Assembly (NCBI GenBank): GCA_946480695.1
Contig: CAMLKG010000006.1
Coordinates: forward strand, 1-64,000
Length of the DNA: 64,000 bases
Direction: 5' to 3'
Source: an uncultured Cellvibrio sp.
GTDB lineage: Bacteria > Pseudomonadota > Gammaproteobacteria > Pseudomonadales > Cellvibrionaceae
Each line of letters starts with the position of its first letter. The stretch's first letter is position 1. The position numbers and the translations under genes were made by a program. The notes beneath the pieces were generated by a model. The model was given only the letters and a program-made list of their open reading frames with translations, was not told where the DNA came from and did not search any database. Of the stretch, positions 27,569 to 37,410 are shown piece after piece.

Positions 27569-28080
27569 TGCAACGATTCTTTTAATTAGTTGATTCCAAA
27601 AGGATTTAAGGTCAATTTGTTTGCTGTACTGCCTATTTACCGCAAGCTTGGCAAATTACGGATACCTGTTCCAATCAATCCAATGGCCGGCATTATCCCA
27701 CAGTCTCATCGGTAGAAGCGCGCGGAAGTGGTGACAAAGTATCACCACCTATGTTCGGGAGTTCGAGGATTTGGAGTTATCAGGATTTGAGGCTTACGAG
27801 ATATATGGATTGGCGGCTCCACCAGTTGTGCGGTAGCTGCCGGCAAGGATAATTGTTACTACCGGGCCCAGCCACCACCTCCGGATGTAGCGACAAAATC
27901 ACCCGGTATAGCAAGCCTGGAAAATAGTTTTTCTCCAGGTTCCCAAATGTGCTTTTAACTTTCCAAAGGGTGTAGTTGGTTCTAAGCAAATTCCAAAATA
28001 ATCTTTTTCATTTTGAACCGGCCGCCTACCATTAACGCAATTCAGAAAAGCATGTTTTTATTAATCGTGTGGCAACGCCG
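27569..28080. other. Gene-free stretch with one inverted repeat
   Basis: About 510 bases without a convincing gene. A perfect 7-bp inverted repeat with a 7-base loop (GTGGTGA at 27728, TCACCAC at 27742) is the only structure noticed. The last part must hold the peroxiredoxin promoter, but I see no clear -35/-10. Confidence 0.4.
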
Positions 28081-28092
28081 AAGGAGGCGAAA

Positions 28093-28731
28093 ATGGGTTT
28101 ACATTTAGGTGACGAAGCGCCGGATTTCGTTCAGGAGTCCACCGAGGGCCAAATCAGTTTTCATCAATGGTTAGGTGACAGTTGGGGCGTTTTGTTTTCA
28201 CACCCGGCGGACTTCACCCCCGTCTGTACCACTGAGTTGGGCCTTACTGCAAAACTTAAAGACGAATTTGCCAAGCGTAACGTGAAGGCAATTGCGCTGA
28301 GCGTTGATCCGGTGGATTCACATCGCAAATGGATTAATGACATTAACGAAACGCAGGTATGCCAGGTAAATTTTCCGATCATTGCTGATGCTGATCATAA
28401 GGTGTCAGCCCTTTATGACATGATTCATCCCAACGCAAATGCCACGCTGACTGTGCGTTCGCTGTTCATTATTGATCCCGCGAAAAAAATCCGTTTAATT
28501 ATTACCTATCCCGCGAGCACCGGGCGTAACTTTGATGAAATCTTGCGCGTAATTGATTCATTGCAGTTAACGGAACATCACAAAGTGGCGACACCGGGAA
28601 ATTGGAAACCAGGTGAAGATGTAGTAATTGTTCCTTCTTTGCAGGATCCGGAGGAAATAGCCCGGCGCTTTCCTAGAGGTTTCAGGGCAGTGAGGCCGTA
28701 TTTACGGCTCACACCGGACCCACGCAGGTAG
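28093..28731 (+). CDS. 1-Cys peroxiredoxin (Prx6 family)
   Basis: The ATG at 28093 is chosen because a perfect AAGGAGG lies six bases before it; an upstream GTG at 28069 would bury that site inside the gene. The 212-residue product has the peroxidatic motif HPADFTPVCTTELG and the Prx6-type C-terminal extension (KVATPGNWKPGEDVVIVPS). These cytoplasmic enzymes reduce hydrogen and alkyl peroxides. The gene is a single-gene unit closed by a terminator at 28762. Confidence 0.93.
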   Translation: MGLHLGDEAPDFVQESTEGQISFHQWLGDSWGVLFSHPADFTPVCTTELGLTAKLKDEFAKRNVKAIALSVDPVDSHRKWINDINETQVCQVNFPIIADADHKVSALYDMIHPNANATLTVRSLFIIDPAKKIRLIITYPASTGRNFDEILRVIDSLQLTEHHKVATPGNWKPGEDVVIVPSLQDPEEIARRFPRGFRAVRPYLRLTPDPRR

Positions 28732-29066
28732 TTTGCTGTGATACCAAAAGTGAAAAATATGGGCGCCAATTGTGCGCCTTTTTTTTGGAGAAATATGCAG
28801 TAATTCTATTAATACGCTTTTAACACTCATTTATAAGCTGGTCCTTTCATTCCATTTTACTGTCCGTCAATTTATTGCTGTTTTTTTACTATGCCCCTTT
28901 TAAGCAGCCTGTTGCCTATCAAGCATTTCCCCTGCTTATAACCCAACAATAATCCACTCTGGTTCATGTAACAAGGTTCGCTATTTTCCGGTCAAATATT
29001 TAATACGTCCCGCAAATCGCCGCTTTATCAAGGGTTTATAGGATTGTAGCCGGAAAATATTTCCTT
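28732..29066. other. Upstream region of the tonB operon
   Basis: Beyond the peroxiredoxin terminator this stretch has no gene. A GCCGGAAAATATTTCC element lies about 10-20 bases before the -24 box of the tonB promoter and resembles the CCGGAAATGTTTCCGG dyad near the 47973 promoter. Whether the two are related is uncertain. Confidence 0.35.
28762..28786 (+). terminator. Rho-independent terminator of the peroxiredoxin gene
   Basis: The stem GGCGC/GCGCC with a 7-base loop is followed by eight T. Confidence 0.82.
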
Positions 29067-29082
29067 TGGCACATTTGCTGCA
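29067..29082 (+). promoter_or_regulatory. Sigma-54 promoter of tonB-exbB-exbD
   Basis: TGGCACATTTGCTGCA matches 10 of 12 defined positions of the -24/-12 consensus with exact GG-N10-GC spacing. It lies 125 bases before the tonB ATG. A sigma-54 promoter on a tonB operon is uncommon; iron-controlled TonB sets normally use sigma-70 with a Fur box. Confidence 0.65.
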
Positions 29083-29207
29083 AAATTCAAGTGAGCTGCG
29101 AATGGTTATGCCAGCACAAAATGGTGGTAAGGCATTCGTGAATTATTGTTCTGGTTATCGCCATAAGCGATTTCGGTTGAGCCCATCGCCGGGCGGGAGA
29201 AATTTTT

Positions 29208-29981
29208 ATGAGTGCCCATGCATACTCTGAACCCTACAGCTATGATCGTCGCCATGTGCGCCACCAATTGCGCAATCCCCAACCGATAGTGGTTCCTCGT
29301 AAAGCAGCGGAAATTGTTAAATTAATTCCGCGCGAATATAGCCGTGAAAAACAAATTGAATTGGTTTATCCGAAATATAAAGGTGTTTCGGGTGTTGTCG
29401 CGTTAGCGCTGATCATCGGTTTGCATTTCATGGTGTTTGCGTATTTTTACTTTAAACCTGAAGCTCCCATCACCAAGGCGGAAATTCCTCCGATGACGGT
29501 GGAGCTTTATCGTCCGCCGCTGGAACAGTCGCCAGCTCCGGTAATTCCCGAAGAAGTGCCCCCACCACCTCCACCCAACGTCGAAAAACCTAAACCCATA
29601 GAGAAACCGAAGCCCAGGCCTGTTGAGCCGAAGCCTGAACCGGTTGCGCAAAAAGAAGTGGAAACGCCACCGGTTGCATCTCCACCACAACCGCTCACAC
29701 CTGCTACGGCTAACCCGGGCTATTTGCGCAACCCGGCGCCCGAATACCCTGAATTAGCGGTAGAGCGCGGTTGGGAAGGAACAGTAATTTTAAATGTGCA
29801 TGTACTGGGTAATGGCAAGCCCTCATCGGTGGAGGTCAAAACTTCCAGCGGGCGTAATGTGTTGGATAACGCCGCACTCCAAACCGTAAGGCGTTGGTCA
29901 TTCGTACCGGCTAAACAAGGGGACACCCCGGTGGATTCCTGGGTGGAGGTACCGATTGATTTCAAATTATCGAATTCATAA
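29208..29981 (+). CDS. tonB: Energy transducer TonB
   Basis: A 257-residue TonB. It has an unusually long cytoplasmic N-terminus (about 60 residues, basic), one membrane helix (about 63-84), then a Pro/Lys/Glu-rich spacer (VPPPPPPNVEKPKPIEKPKPRP) that spans the periplasm. The TonB C-terminal domain starts at AEYPELAVERGWEG-like sequence near residue 175 and contains the conserved GTVILNVHV and RRWSFVPA. It transmits proton-motive energy from ExbB/ExbD to outer-membrane receptors. The sigma-54 promoter upstream and the two receptors with similar promoters suggest it serves these receptors specifically. Confidence 0.94.
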   Translation: MSAHAYSEPYSYDRRHVRHQLRNPQPIVVPRKAAEIVKLIPREYSREKQIELVYPKYKGVSGVVALALIIGLHFMVFAYFYFKPEAPITKAEIPPMTVELYRPPLEQSPAPVIPEEVPPPPPPNVEKPKPIEKPKPRPVEPKPEPVAQKEVETPPVASPPQPLTPATANPGYLRNPAPEYPELAVERGWEGTVILNVHVLGNGKPSSVEVKTSSGRNVLDNAALQTVRRWSFVPAKQGDTPVDSWVEVPIDFKLSNS

Positions 29982-30057
29982 CGCAACCGCTTTTAACATC
30001 GTTGAAATAAAACGCCAATTGAACATGAAATTATATTTTTAACCAGGAATAAAGATT

Positions 30058-30804
30058 ATGTCTGAGATGTACCAACTTATCGTTGAGTGGACCTTATGGG
30101 CCTTGATTGCATTTTCCGTCATTACATGGACGCTTATTTTAGTTAAAGGTATCCAGCATTTTACCTTGTCGCGCCAAAACCGCCGCTTTACCAAAACCTT
30201 TTGGTCGGCGGCGGATTTACATGCGGCTGCTTCCTTCGAAAAATACATTGGCGCTACTGCGCGCGTGGCTGCTGCGGGTTTTCAAACCTTGCGCAATGTT
30301 GGTTCCAGTACCGCAACCGACCTGGAACATAGTTGGGATCGCCAGGATTTATTGGAGCGGCACTTGCGTCAACAAATCCAAAAAGAGCGACGCTCGTTGG
30401 AAAATGGTTTGGCTATTCTTGCGTCCATCGGTAACACGGCTCCGTTCGTGGGGTTGTTTGGCACTGTGTTTGGAATTATCCAGGCACTCACACAAATTAC
30501 CGCAACCAAATCGGCCAGCATTGAAGTGGTTGCCGGTCCAATTGGTGAAGCCCTGATCGCAACGGGAATCGGTATTGCCGTTGCTGTCCCTTCGGTGTTG
30601 GCTTACAACTTCTTTTTACGCCGGGTGAAATTAATTGCTGCGGATCTGGATGACTTTGCTACGGATTTTGTTAGCCTGGTTCAGAAAGCGGGATTCCGTA
30701 TCAACACTTCCGCACCGGTAGTAAAAGCGGCGCAGATTCAACCGGAACGTGATAGCGGTAGTGAATTGAGTAAAACCGAAAACGCTAAAGGAGTCTTTGC
30801 ATAA
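30058..30804 (+). CDS. exbB: ExbB proton-channel subunit
   Basis: A 248-residue MotA/TolQ/ExbB family protein. It has a first helix at about 10-32, a long cytoplasmic domain, and two helices around GLAILASIGNTAPFVGLFGTVFG and IATGIGIAVAVPSVLAYNFF, the typical ExbB signature regions. Its TAA overlaps the exbD ATG by one base, giving translational coupling. Confidence 0.93.
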   Translation: MSEMYQLIVEWTLWALIAFSVITWTLILVKGIQHFTLSRQNRRFTKTFWSAADLHAAASFEKYIGATARVAAAGFQTLRNVGSSTATDLEHSWDRQDLLERHLRQQIQKERRSLENGLAILASIGNTAPFVGLFGTVFGIIQALTQITATKSASIEVVAGPIGEALIATGIGIAVAVPSVLAYNFFLRRVKLIAADLDDFATDFVSLVQKAGFRINTSAPVVKAAQIQPERDSGSELSKTENAKGVFA

Positions 30805-31217
30805 TGGCTATTTCCAATGGGAGCGATAGCGATGAAGTTTTAAGCGAGATTAACATTACCCCAATGGTAGATGTAATGCTGGTGCTGCTGGTGGTGTTTA
30901 TTATTACCGCGCCGTTAATGACCAACGCGATCAATGTTAATTTACCTGATACTGAAACCACCGTACAAATTGAGGAACCCAAAAAACCAATTGTGTTAAG
31001 TATTGATGCGCAGGGAAAAATTTATCTGGACAAGGACGAATATGCATTGGAGGTTCTCCAGCAGGAACTGGAGGGGCGAAAAGCATCTGATCCGCAATTA
31101 CGCCTGAACTTAAATGCAGATGAAGCCGTTAATTACGGAACGGTGGCCAGGGTTATGGTGCTGATTGAAAAGGCAGGTATTGAGAGGCTTTCAGTGGTTA
31201 CCGAGCGAGGTGGCTGA
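30804..31217 (+). CDS. exbD: ExbD proton-channel subunit
   Basis: A 137-residue ExbD/TolR protein. Its single membrane helix in INITPMVDVMLVLLVVFI carries the essential Asp for proton conduction. A periplasmic domain of about 90 residues follows. It completes the TonB motor complex encoded here. Confidence 0.93.
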   Translation: MAISNGSDSDEVLSEINITPMVDVMLVLLVVFIITAPLMTNAINVNLPDTETTVQIEEPKKPIVLSIDAQGKIYLDKDEYALEVLQQELEGRKASDPQLRLNLNADEAVNYGTVARVMVLIEKAGIERLSVVTERGG

Positions 31218-31238
31218 GCTTAACCTGAAAATAAAAAA

Positions 31239-31272
31239 GCCCCGAATTACGCCACAATTCGGGGCTTTTTTT
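31239..31272 (+). terminator. Terminator of tonB-exbB-exbD, possibly bidirectional
   Basis: A 10-bp perfect stem (GCCCCGAATT/AATTCGGGGC) with a 7-base loop, then seven T; an A-run precedes it, so it could also stop chrA transcription from the other side. Confidence 0.92.
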
Positions 31273-31348
31273 ATTTTAGAAAACTAAACACTGAATTTTC
31301 CATTGCTGTTTTTTCGGCATGTTATCTTTTTTACTGTGTTATTTTTTA

Positions 31349-32698
31349 TTACATTGCGAATGTTTTTACCAGGCCCAGTAACGCGCAACTCAACAATACT
31401 TTAATAACACCCATCTTGTAGCGAAACAGCGCAATCATTGCTGCCAGGGTTATGGCGGCGGAGAACCATTCGAAATGCCCGGAAAACCCATTTGGCCATA
31501 ACACATGGTAACCAAAAAATAATGCGAGATTCAAAATAACACCCACTACAGCGGCAGTGATAGCGGTTAAAGGCGCGGTGAATTTTAAATCGTTATGGGT
31601 GGTTTCAATTAGCGGGGCGCCGGCAAAGATAAAAATAAAACTTGGCAAAAAGGTAAACCAGGTGACTATTGCTGCCGCAGTCGCACCGGCAATAAGAAGC
31701 ATGTCGGGTCCAAATACCGCCTTGACATAACCGCCCACAAAGCCAACAAAGGCTACCACCATAATGAGCGGGCCGGGTGTGGTTTCGCCCAACGCCAAAC
31801 CGTCAATCATCTGGGTAGGCGTTAACCACCCGTAATGCCCAACCGCGCCCTGGTATACATAAGGTAAAACTGCGTAGGCGCCACCAAACGTTAATAATGC
31901 GGCGGTAGTAAAAAACCAGGCCATTTGTGTAAGTGTATGTTCCCAACCGAAATTGCTCCAAAGCAGCAGCAGCGGAACGGCCCACAATAATAAACCGCTG
32001 ACAATTACCAATAATAAACGTGACCAACTGAATAACGCATGGGTGGGAGTAGCAGTGTGGTCATCAATTAACGCTGCGCCGAAATGTTTATCCGCCTTAC
32101 CATGGCCGCCACCGGCTTTAAAATAATCCGGTTTATATTTCCCCCCTAAATAACCAATCAGCGCGGCGGCAATCACTATGTAAGGGAAAGGCACATTCAC
32201 TGCGAAAATAGCGACAAATGCGGCGGCTGCAATTGCCCACATCCAATTATTTTTTAATGCGCGCGAACCTATGCGATGCGCGGCTTGTATCACAATAGCC
32301 GTGACAGCCGGCTTGATTCCGTAGAATAAACCGGCAACCCAGGTCACATCACCGTAAGCAATATAAATCCACGACAGTGCGATTAAAATAAACAGCGATG
32401 GCAGCACAAATAAAACACCTGCAACAATACCGCCCCGGGTTTTATGCATTAACCAGCCTATATAAGTGGCGAGCTGCTGCGCTTCGGGGCCGGGCAGTAC
32501 CATGCAATAATTCAATGCGTGTAAAAAGCGTTTTTCACTGATCCAGCGACGACGTTCCACTAATTCCTGGTGCATGATGGCGATCTGCCCCGCGGGGCCG
32601 CCAAAACTGATAAAGCCAAGTTTTAACCAAAATAAAAACGCCTGCCAAAAACTGACAGGTTGCGGGGTATCATTAATGGCCGATGCGTTTTCGCTCAT
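31349..32698 (-). CDS. chrA: Chromate efflux transporter ChrA
   Basis: A 449-residue protein of the long CHR family: two homologous six-helix halves. The first half has FGGPAGQIAIMHQELVERRRW and MVLPGPEAQQLA; the second has TFGGAYAVLPYV and GETTPGPLIMVVAFVGF. It exports chromate using the membrane potential. Its start overlaps the chrB stop by four bases. Chromate enters cells through sulfate transporters, and a sulfate ABC operon lies 3 kb away on the same strand. Confidence 0.94.
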   Translation of the reverse strand: MSENASAINDTPQPVSFWQAFLFWLKLGFISFGGPAGQIAIMHQELVERRRWISEKRFLHALNYCMVLPGPEAQQLATYIGWLMHKTRGGIVAGVLFVLPSLFILIALSWIYIAYGDVTWVAGLFYGIKPAVTAIVIQAAHRIGSRALKNNWMWAIAAAAFVAIFAVNVPFPYIVIAAALIGYLGGKYKPDYFKAGGGHGKADKHFGAALIDDHTATPTHALFSWSRLLLVIVSGLLLWAVPLLLLWSNFGWEHTLTQMAWFFTTAALLTFGGAYAVLPYVYQGAVGHYGWLTPTQMIDGLALGETTPGPLIMVVAFVGFVGGYVKAVFGPDMLLIAGATAAAIVTWFTFLPSFIFIFAGAPLIETTHNDLKFTAPLTAITAAVVGVILNLALFFGYHVLWPNGFSGHFEWFSAAITLAAMIALFRYKMGVIKVLLSCALLGLVKTFAM

Positions 32699-33654
32699 GA
32701 CTGTTCCTTATTATTGAATGCTGAAAAAAGGGCATCAAATACAGAGGCTGCTGCGTGCAAAAGATGATCGTCGTTGTGAATGGTTTCACGTAATCCCCAT
32801 AAAATTTGTTCAACGCCACTGGCTTCCTGTGGTTGAAAGCCGCCCGCGTCTAAATAGTGGACAATTGTTGCCAATCGCTTTAACCCGGGATGGTTTAACG
32901 AAAAACTGGTGAGCAATACTTCATAGGAAACAAGGGTATTGGTATGCGTAAAGCGAGCGCCATCAAAATCAAAACCCAATGCGTCCGCGGGGCAATCCCG
33001 GGGGGAATCCAGCCATAAAAAAGTTGCTTGAGGGTCAATAAACCGCTGGATTAACCAGGCACAGGCAAGCCGGTCTACCCAAGGGCGTTTGCGCGTTGCC
33101 CAACGGCGGCGTTGGAAATCGGCAATGGTGAGTTGGGTAATCTCACCGGAATCTTCCTGTGGTTCATCGGATGACAGACGCTGATTCAGCTCTTTTTCGA
33201 TCGATTGCAACGCGTCCTGTGTTTTGCTTTGCATATCTCCGGGGAAAAAATCTATTGCTACGATGGAAGCAAAATTTTTTCGCAATTTGCGTAGTTGCTT
33301 AATCGAATCTACCACCGGTTGCTGCGCTAGTTGTTGCTGTAACAGTTTCAGCTCCACCGTGAAGCCCTGAAAGTCTGCCGAACGATCAAATAAGGGAATG
33401 AATTGGGAAGATTGGCTGGAGGGATCGGGTGTGTCTTCTTCGGTTTCTGTCGTTAAAACGTATGCGCTGCCTTGGTTGGATTGCACGTCCTGCGCAATAC
33501 CGGACATTAATTGAAAATGATCCGTTCGAAGAGGAAGTAAATAGACCCCATCCCTTAACACGGCGGCACCAGACGCTTTAATGGCCCGCCATACCCGCAT
33601 ACGGGCTGTCGCATTTTGGGTGGGCAGGGAAAGAATAAGTAATAACCATTTCAT
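32695..33654 (-). CDS. chrB: Chromate resistance protein ChrB
   Basis: A 319-residue protein with the ChrB N-terminal domain (MKWLLLILSLPTQNATARMRVWRAIKASGAAVLRDGVYLLP split as usual for the family) and a C-terminal ChrB domain (RRRWATRKRPWVDRLACAWLIQRFIDPQATFLW, GFDFDGARFTH). ChrB acts as a chromate-responsive regulator and is needed for full resistance. It is the first gene of the chrBA unit and overlaps chrA. Confidence 0.92.
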   Translation of the reverse strand: MKWLLLILSLPTQNATARMRVWRAIKASGAAVLRDGVYLLPLRTDHFQLMSGIAQDVQSNQGSAYVLTTETEEDTPDPSSQSSQFIPLFDRSADFQGFTVELKLLQQQLAQQPVVDSIKQLRKLRKNFASIVAIDFFPGDMQSKTQDALQSIEKELNQRLSSDEPQEDSGEITQLTIADFQRRRWATRKRPWVDRLACAWLIQRFIDPQATFLWLDSPRDCPADALGFDFDGARFTHTNTLVSYEVLLTSFSLNHPGLKRLATIVHYLDAGGFQPQEASGVEQILWGLRETIHNDDHLLHAAASVFDALFSAFNNKEQS

Positions 33655-33785
33655 ATCTTGTAGAGGTCATAACAAAACAAGTGAATGGTAGCGGTTTAGC
33701 GGCGGAATTTAAACCCTGCGCACTGGAAATTTACAATTGAACCTTCCACAGCCAACCATTTATTCCCCTAACACTGATTTCGCTG

Positions 33786-35063
33786 TCACCCGGCGAGGCT
33801 GGTATCCAGGCTGGTCAAATGTGAATCCTGGTCAAATGGGGTGCTTTCGCCCTGCTTGTAGCCGTGATCTGCTAACAATCCATGGCGTTTCAATAGGGTG
33901 CGCATCACATTGCGTGAAATCCCTAATAATGCGGAGGCATGAACCTGGTTTGATCGCACGTGGGCAAAGGCCTCGTGCACGATTAAGCTTTCAAGGTTAT
34001 CAAAATGGTTGCCATTTCCTTCTTCACTAAATAAACGACGCAATTGTTTAGCGATGGCAGTCAGTGGATCATCGCCATCTCCAGCGCCATTAGCCGGTGC
34101 CGGCGGTTGTCCATAGCCATTGGAATAATGGCTGGTATGGGGTAAAGGGTATCCGCCATTCTGTTGCGCGGCATGGGGTGTAATCGCAATTTGCGGCGCA
34201 TGCACCGGTTGCGGAATTTGTTGGAAATGATCACCGGTATTCCAACCACCGGTCACCTTCAAATGCCCGGGCTCTATTTTTTCGCCGCTGGCTACCAACA
34301 AGGCGAAGTGCACAACATTTTCCAGTTCGCGAATATTACCGGGCCAGGAATAGTGCAATAAAAGCTCAATCGCCGCCGGCGAGAACTGTGGCAGGCGATG
34401 CCCCATTTTTTGTGCGTAGGTTTTTAAAAAATAGTCGGCTAAGGGCACAACATCTCCAGGACGTTCACGCAGTGGCGGTAATTTCACCTGGGCAATATTG
34501 ATTCGATAAAGTAAATCGCGACGGAAGTGCCCGGCGGATACAGCGTAATCCAGGTCTACGTTGGTTGCTGCAACCAAACGTACGTTCACGGATATGGATT
34601 TGCGCGAGCCTATGCGCACCACTTCTTTTTCTTGCAATACACGCAGCAATTTTACTTGCAGGGGCAGCGGCAAATCGCCGATCTCGTCTAGAAATAATGT
34701 GCCTTCATTGGCGGCTTCAAACCAGCCCTCGCGTTTGCCTACAGCGCCGGTAAATGCACCGGCATCATGGCCGAACAATTCACTTTCCGCTAATTGATCG
34801 CTGATTGCACCGCAATTAACCGCGAGGAAAGGACCTTTACGCCCGCTGAGGAGGTGAATATGCCGGGCAACCAATTCTTTTCCGGTACCTGTCTCGCCAC
34901 CGATTAATACCGGTGCTTCGCTGGGCGCAATTCGCTCAATATATTCAAGCAGTGTCGCGGAAATTGGATCGGAAAATACCAAGGCTTTTGCGCGCACCGA
35001 TAAGGGCTGCGCATTGCCGCCTTCCAGGGATAAAAGAACCGGTTGTTTAATTTCCTGGCTCAC
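33786..35063 (-). CDS. SfnR-like sigma-54-dependent activator without a receiver domain
   Basis: A 425-residue enhancer-binding protein. A short N-terminus (about 30 residues) replaces a receiver or sensor domain. The AAA+ domain has Walker [10 protein letters not shown], the sigma-54 loop GAFTGA and Walker [10 protein letters not shown] low-complexity linker (His/Gln/Pro-rich, about 275-330) leads to a Fis-type HTH with [26 protein letters not shown], which I recognise as close to SfnR of Pseudomonas, an activator of sulfone/sulfonate genes under sulfur limitation. Lacking a sensor, such proteins are usually controlled by their own expression, often via CysB. It lies next to the sulfate operon and is the best candidate to drive the sigma-54 promoters at 29067, 41543, 41951, 47973, 57084 and 57473. 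Confidence 0.88.
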   Translation of the reverse strand: MSQEIKQPVLLSLEGGNAQPLSVRAKALVFSDPISATLLEYIERIAPSEAPVLIGGETGTGKELVARHIHLLSGRKGPFLAVNCGAISDQLAESELFGHDAGAFTGAVGKREGWFEAANEGTLFLDEIGDLPLPLQVKLLRVLQEKEVVRIGSRKSISVNVRLVAATNVDLDYAVSAGHFRRDLLYRINIAQVKLPPLRERPGDVVPLADYFLKTYAQKMGHRLPQFSPAAIELLLHYSWPGNIRELENVVHFALLVASGEKIEPGHLKVTGGWNTGDHFQQIPQPVHAPQIAITPHAAQQNGGYPLPHTSHYSNGYGQPPAPANGAGDGDDPLTAIAKQLRRLFSEEGNGNHFDNLESLIVHEAFAHVRSNQVHASALLGISRNVMRTLLKRHGLLADHGYKQGESTPFDQDSHLTSLDTSLAG

Positions 35064-35324
35064 GATGATTCCTCAAAAAATTATGTTTGAATAATTTGTG
35101 CGGTGCCGATTTTCTGTTTGATGCGTCAACCAATCCAGGTGATATTCACTGGCTAACAATTGGTAAGCATTCTATGCGTTAAATTGCACGGTAATAAGGA
35201 ATTTAAATCTATAAACTTATAACAAAATTAATTTGAAAAGGTGTGTACAAATTTAAACGGGAAACGCGATTTTAGCGTTCATCTTTACATTGGGATGGGC
35301 GAAATAAAACCATGTTATTAATAA
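35064..35324. other. Upstream region of the SfnR-like gene
   Basis: An AT-rich gene-free stretch (with the cysA terminator beside it, about 325 bases in all). It must hold the promoter of the activator gene on the minus strand. A weak GG-N10-GC candidate (TGGATTGGTTGACGCA, minus strand, about 35137-35122) scores too low to claim. No CysB site can be assigned by eye. Confidence 0.4.
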
Positions 35325-35357
35325 ATATAAAAGGCGGTGATGGTTAGTCACCGCCTT
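35325..35357 (-). terminator. Terminator of the sulfate transport operon
   Basis: A 10-bp stem (AAGGCGGTGA/TCACCGCCTT) with a 7-base loop, followed on the minus strand by a T-rich run. It lies about 30 bases after the cysA stop. Confidence 0.85.
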
Positions 35358-35388
35358 CCAGTACCTGGGAAATGGTTATGGCCGCGCT

Positions 35389-36447
35389 CTATTTTTGCAA
35401 AAATATTTTGGAATTGGTCGGCCGTGCGAATACATGCGCCCCGATTTGCAAATTCAATGATCGCTCCTGGGCACGCGGTAACTCAACATGCAATACATCA
35501 TTATTGAGTTGATGCTGCAATTCAATTCGCAACACTGAGCCCGCTGTACTTACATGCGTCACCCGTGCCGCTATCGCTCCCTCGCTGGGTTGCTCACTTA
35601 ATTCAATGTCATGTGGGCGAACGTAGGCTACCGCGGCCTGGTCGTGCACCTGGTCATGTTCCGGTGCGGGTAATTTGTAGTCACCGATATGTGCCCAACC
35701 ATGGTTAACGCGACTATGGAATAAATTTACCTGCCCGATAAAATCGTATACGAAAGGGCTGGCAGGGTTGTTATAGATATCATCCGGTGTGCCTATTTGT
35801 TCAATGCGGCCTTTATTCAGCACCACAATTTTATCGGCAACCTCCATGGCTTCTTCCTGGTCATGGGTGACAAAGATCGAGGTGATATGCAATTCGTCGT
35901 GCAAGCGGCGCAACCAGCGGCGTAAATCTTTTCGCACTTTTGCATCCAGTGCGCCGAAGGGTTCATCCAATAATAAAACCCGCGGTTCTACCGCGAGCGC
36001 ACGTGCCAATGCAATGCGCTGCCGTTGCCCGCCGGAGAGCTGGTGAGGGTAACGATCCGCCAGCCAATCCAACTGTACCAATTCCAATAATTCATGCACG
36101 CGCTTGTTGATAAAATCTTTTGTGGGACGGGTTTCCTTTGGGCGAACGGTTAACCCAAAGGCAACATTGTCAAAAACCGTCATATGGCGGAAGAGGGCGT
36201 AATGCTGGAATACGAAACCCACATTTCGCTCACGCACATGCACATTGGTGGCATCTTCGCCATGGAAAAGTACATTGCCGGCGTCGGGGTTTTCCAAGCC
36301 GGCGATGATGCGTAATAAAGTGGTTTTGCCACAGCCGGATGGACCCAGTAATGCCACCAGTTCACCGGCGGGAAAATCCAGGGAGACATTATTCAATGCG
36401 GTAAAGTTACCGAAATTTTTATGCAAGTTACGGACTTGGATGCTCAT
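35389..36447 (-). CDS. cysA: Sulfate/thiosulfate ABC transporter ATPase CysA
   Basis: The ATG at 36447 ([13 protein letters not shown]) has GGAGAAAA six bases upstream; an earlier start at 36492 adds 15 non-conserved residues. The 352-residue protein has Walker [10 protein letters not shown], signature LSGGQRQR, Walker [12 protein letters not shown] and the H-loop [13 protein letters not shown]-terminal TOBE-like domain ([11 protein letters not shown]) follows. It energises sulfate uptake through CysT and CysW and is the last gene of the operon. Confidence 0.95.
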   Translation of the reverse strand: MSIQVRNLHKNFGNFTALNNVSLDFPAGELVALLGPSGCGKTTLLRIIAGLENPDAGNVLFHGEDATNVHVRERNVGFVFQHYALFRHMTVFDNVAFGLTVRPKETRPTKDFINKRVHELLELVQLDWLADRYPHQLSGGQRQRIALARALAVEPRVLLLDEPFGALDAKVRKDLRRWLRRLHDELHITSIFVTHDQEEAMEVADKIVVLNKGRIEQIGTPDDIYNNPASPFVYDFIGQVNLFHSRVNHGWAHIGDYKLPAPEHDQVHDQAAVAYVRPHDIELSEQPSEGAIAARVTHVSTAGSVLRIELQHQLNNDVLHVELPRAQERSLNLQIGAHVFARPTNSKIFLQK

Positions 36448-36510
36448 GCGGTTTTCTCCAAAATCGATTATCAGCCTGAATAGACCGGACAATTCATATA
36501 TGCTGAATAT

Positions 36511-37407
36511 TTATTGCGCGTTGGCGGCGCGAACAGCCAGTTCGTGTTCGCGCGCGGCTTTCCACTCCAACAGGCTTTTCAACACCAATGTGACCAACGC
36601 CAGCAACGCTAAGAGCGATGCAACAGCAAATGCAGCGGCAAATTGATATTCGTTGTAAAGGATCTCAATGTGCAATGGCAAGGTGTTGGTTTGTTCGCGG
36701 ATTTTCCCCGACACCACACTCACTGCGCCGAATTCGCCCATGGCGCGGGCGTTACATAAAATCATGCCGTAGAGCAGCGCCCACTTAACCGAAGGCAAGG
36801 TCACCCGCCAAAACATTTTCCAACCATTCGCACCCAGTGTAATTGCCGCTTCTTCCTGTTCTTTACCTTGCTCTTGCATAAGGGGAATTAATTCACGTGC
36901 AACAAACGGAAAGGTAATGAATACAGTGGCGAGTACAATGCCGGGAACTGCAAACATAATTTGAATATCCTGTTCGCCTAACCAAGGCCCGAAAAATCCC
37001 TGCCGGCCGAATAGCAGCATGTAAATTAAACCGGCGATAACAGGTGATACCGCAAATGGCAAATCAATGAGGGTAATAACAAATTGTTTGCCGCGAAAAT
37101 CAAATTTTGCAATTGCCCATGCGGCGGCCAAACCAAAAACAACATTACATGGCACTGCGATAGCAGCGGCAATCAATGTGAGTTTTATGGCGTGGGCTGC
37201 CGCGGGTTCGCTAATGGATGCCATATACACATCCAGGCCCTTGGCAAACGCCTCTTTGAAAACAATCACTAGCGGCAAAAATAAAAAGAGCGCCAGGAAT
37301 GTTAAGGCAATACTGATTAGCGTAATGCGTACCCAAGCCGGTTCACTGGTTGCGGCATGGGCGATTCCCGTTTTGCGGCTATTTAAAGATGAAACTGTGC
37401 CAGCCAT
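36511..37407 (-). CDS. cysW: Sulfate ABC transporter permease CysW
   Basis: A 298-residue permease with six predicted helices and the EAA-type cytoplasmic loop EEAAITLGANGWKMFWRVTLP that docks to CysA. AMGEFGAVSVVSG is the family signature shared by CysT and CysW. Its ATG lies three bases after the cysT stop. Confidence 0.94.
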   Translation of the reverse strand: MAGTVSSLNSRKTGIAHAATSEPAWVRITLISIALTFLALFLFLPLVIVFKEAFAKGLDVYMASISEPAAAHAIKLTLIAAAIAVPCNVVFGLAAAWAIAKFDFRGKQFVITLIDLPFAVSPVIAGLIYMLLFGRQGFFGPWLGEQDIQIMFAVPGIVLATVFITFPFVARELIPLMQEQGKEQEEAAITLGANGWKMFWRVTLPSVKWALLYGMILCNARAMGEFGAVSVVSGKIREQTNTLPLHIEILYNEYQFAAAFAVASLLALLALVTLVLKSLLEWKAAREHELAVRAANAQ

Positions 37408-37410
37408 GAT

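Noticed and set aside
29403..29698. Long open frames antisense to tonB rich in Arg, Trp and Gly
   Set aside because: They are mirror images of the Pro-rich TonB linker; low-complexity codons leave the opposite strand open by chance.
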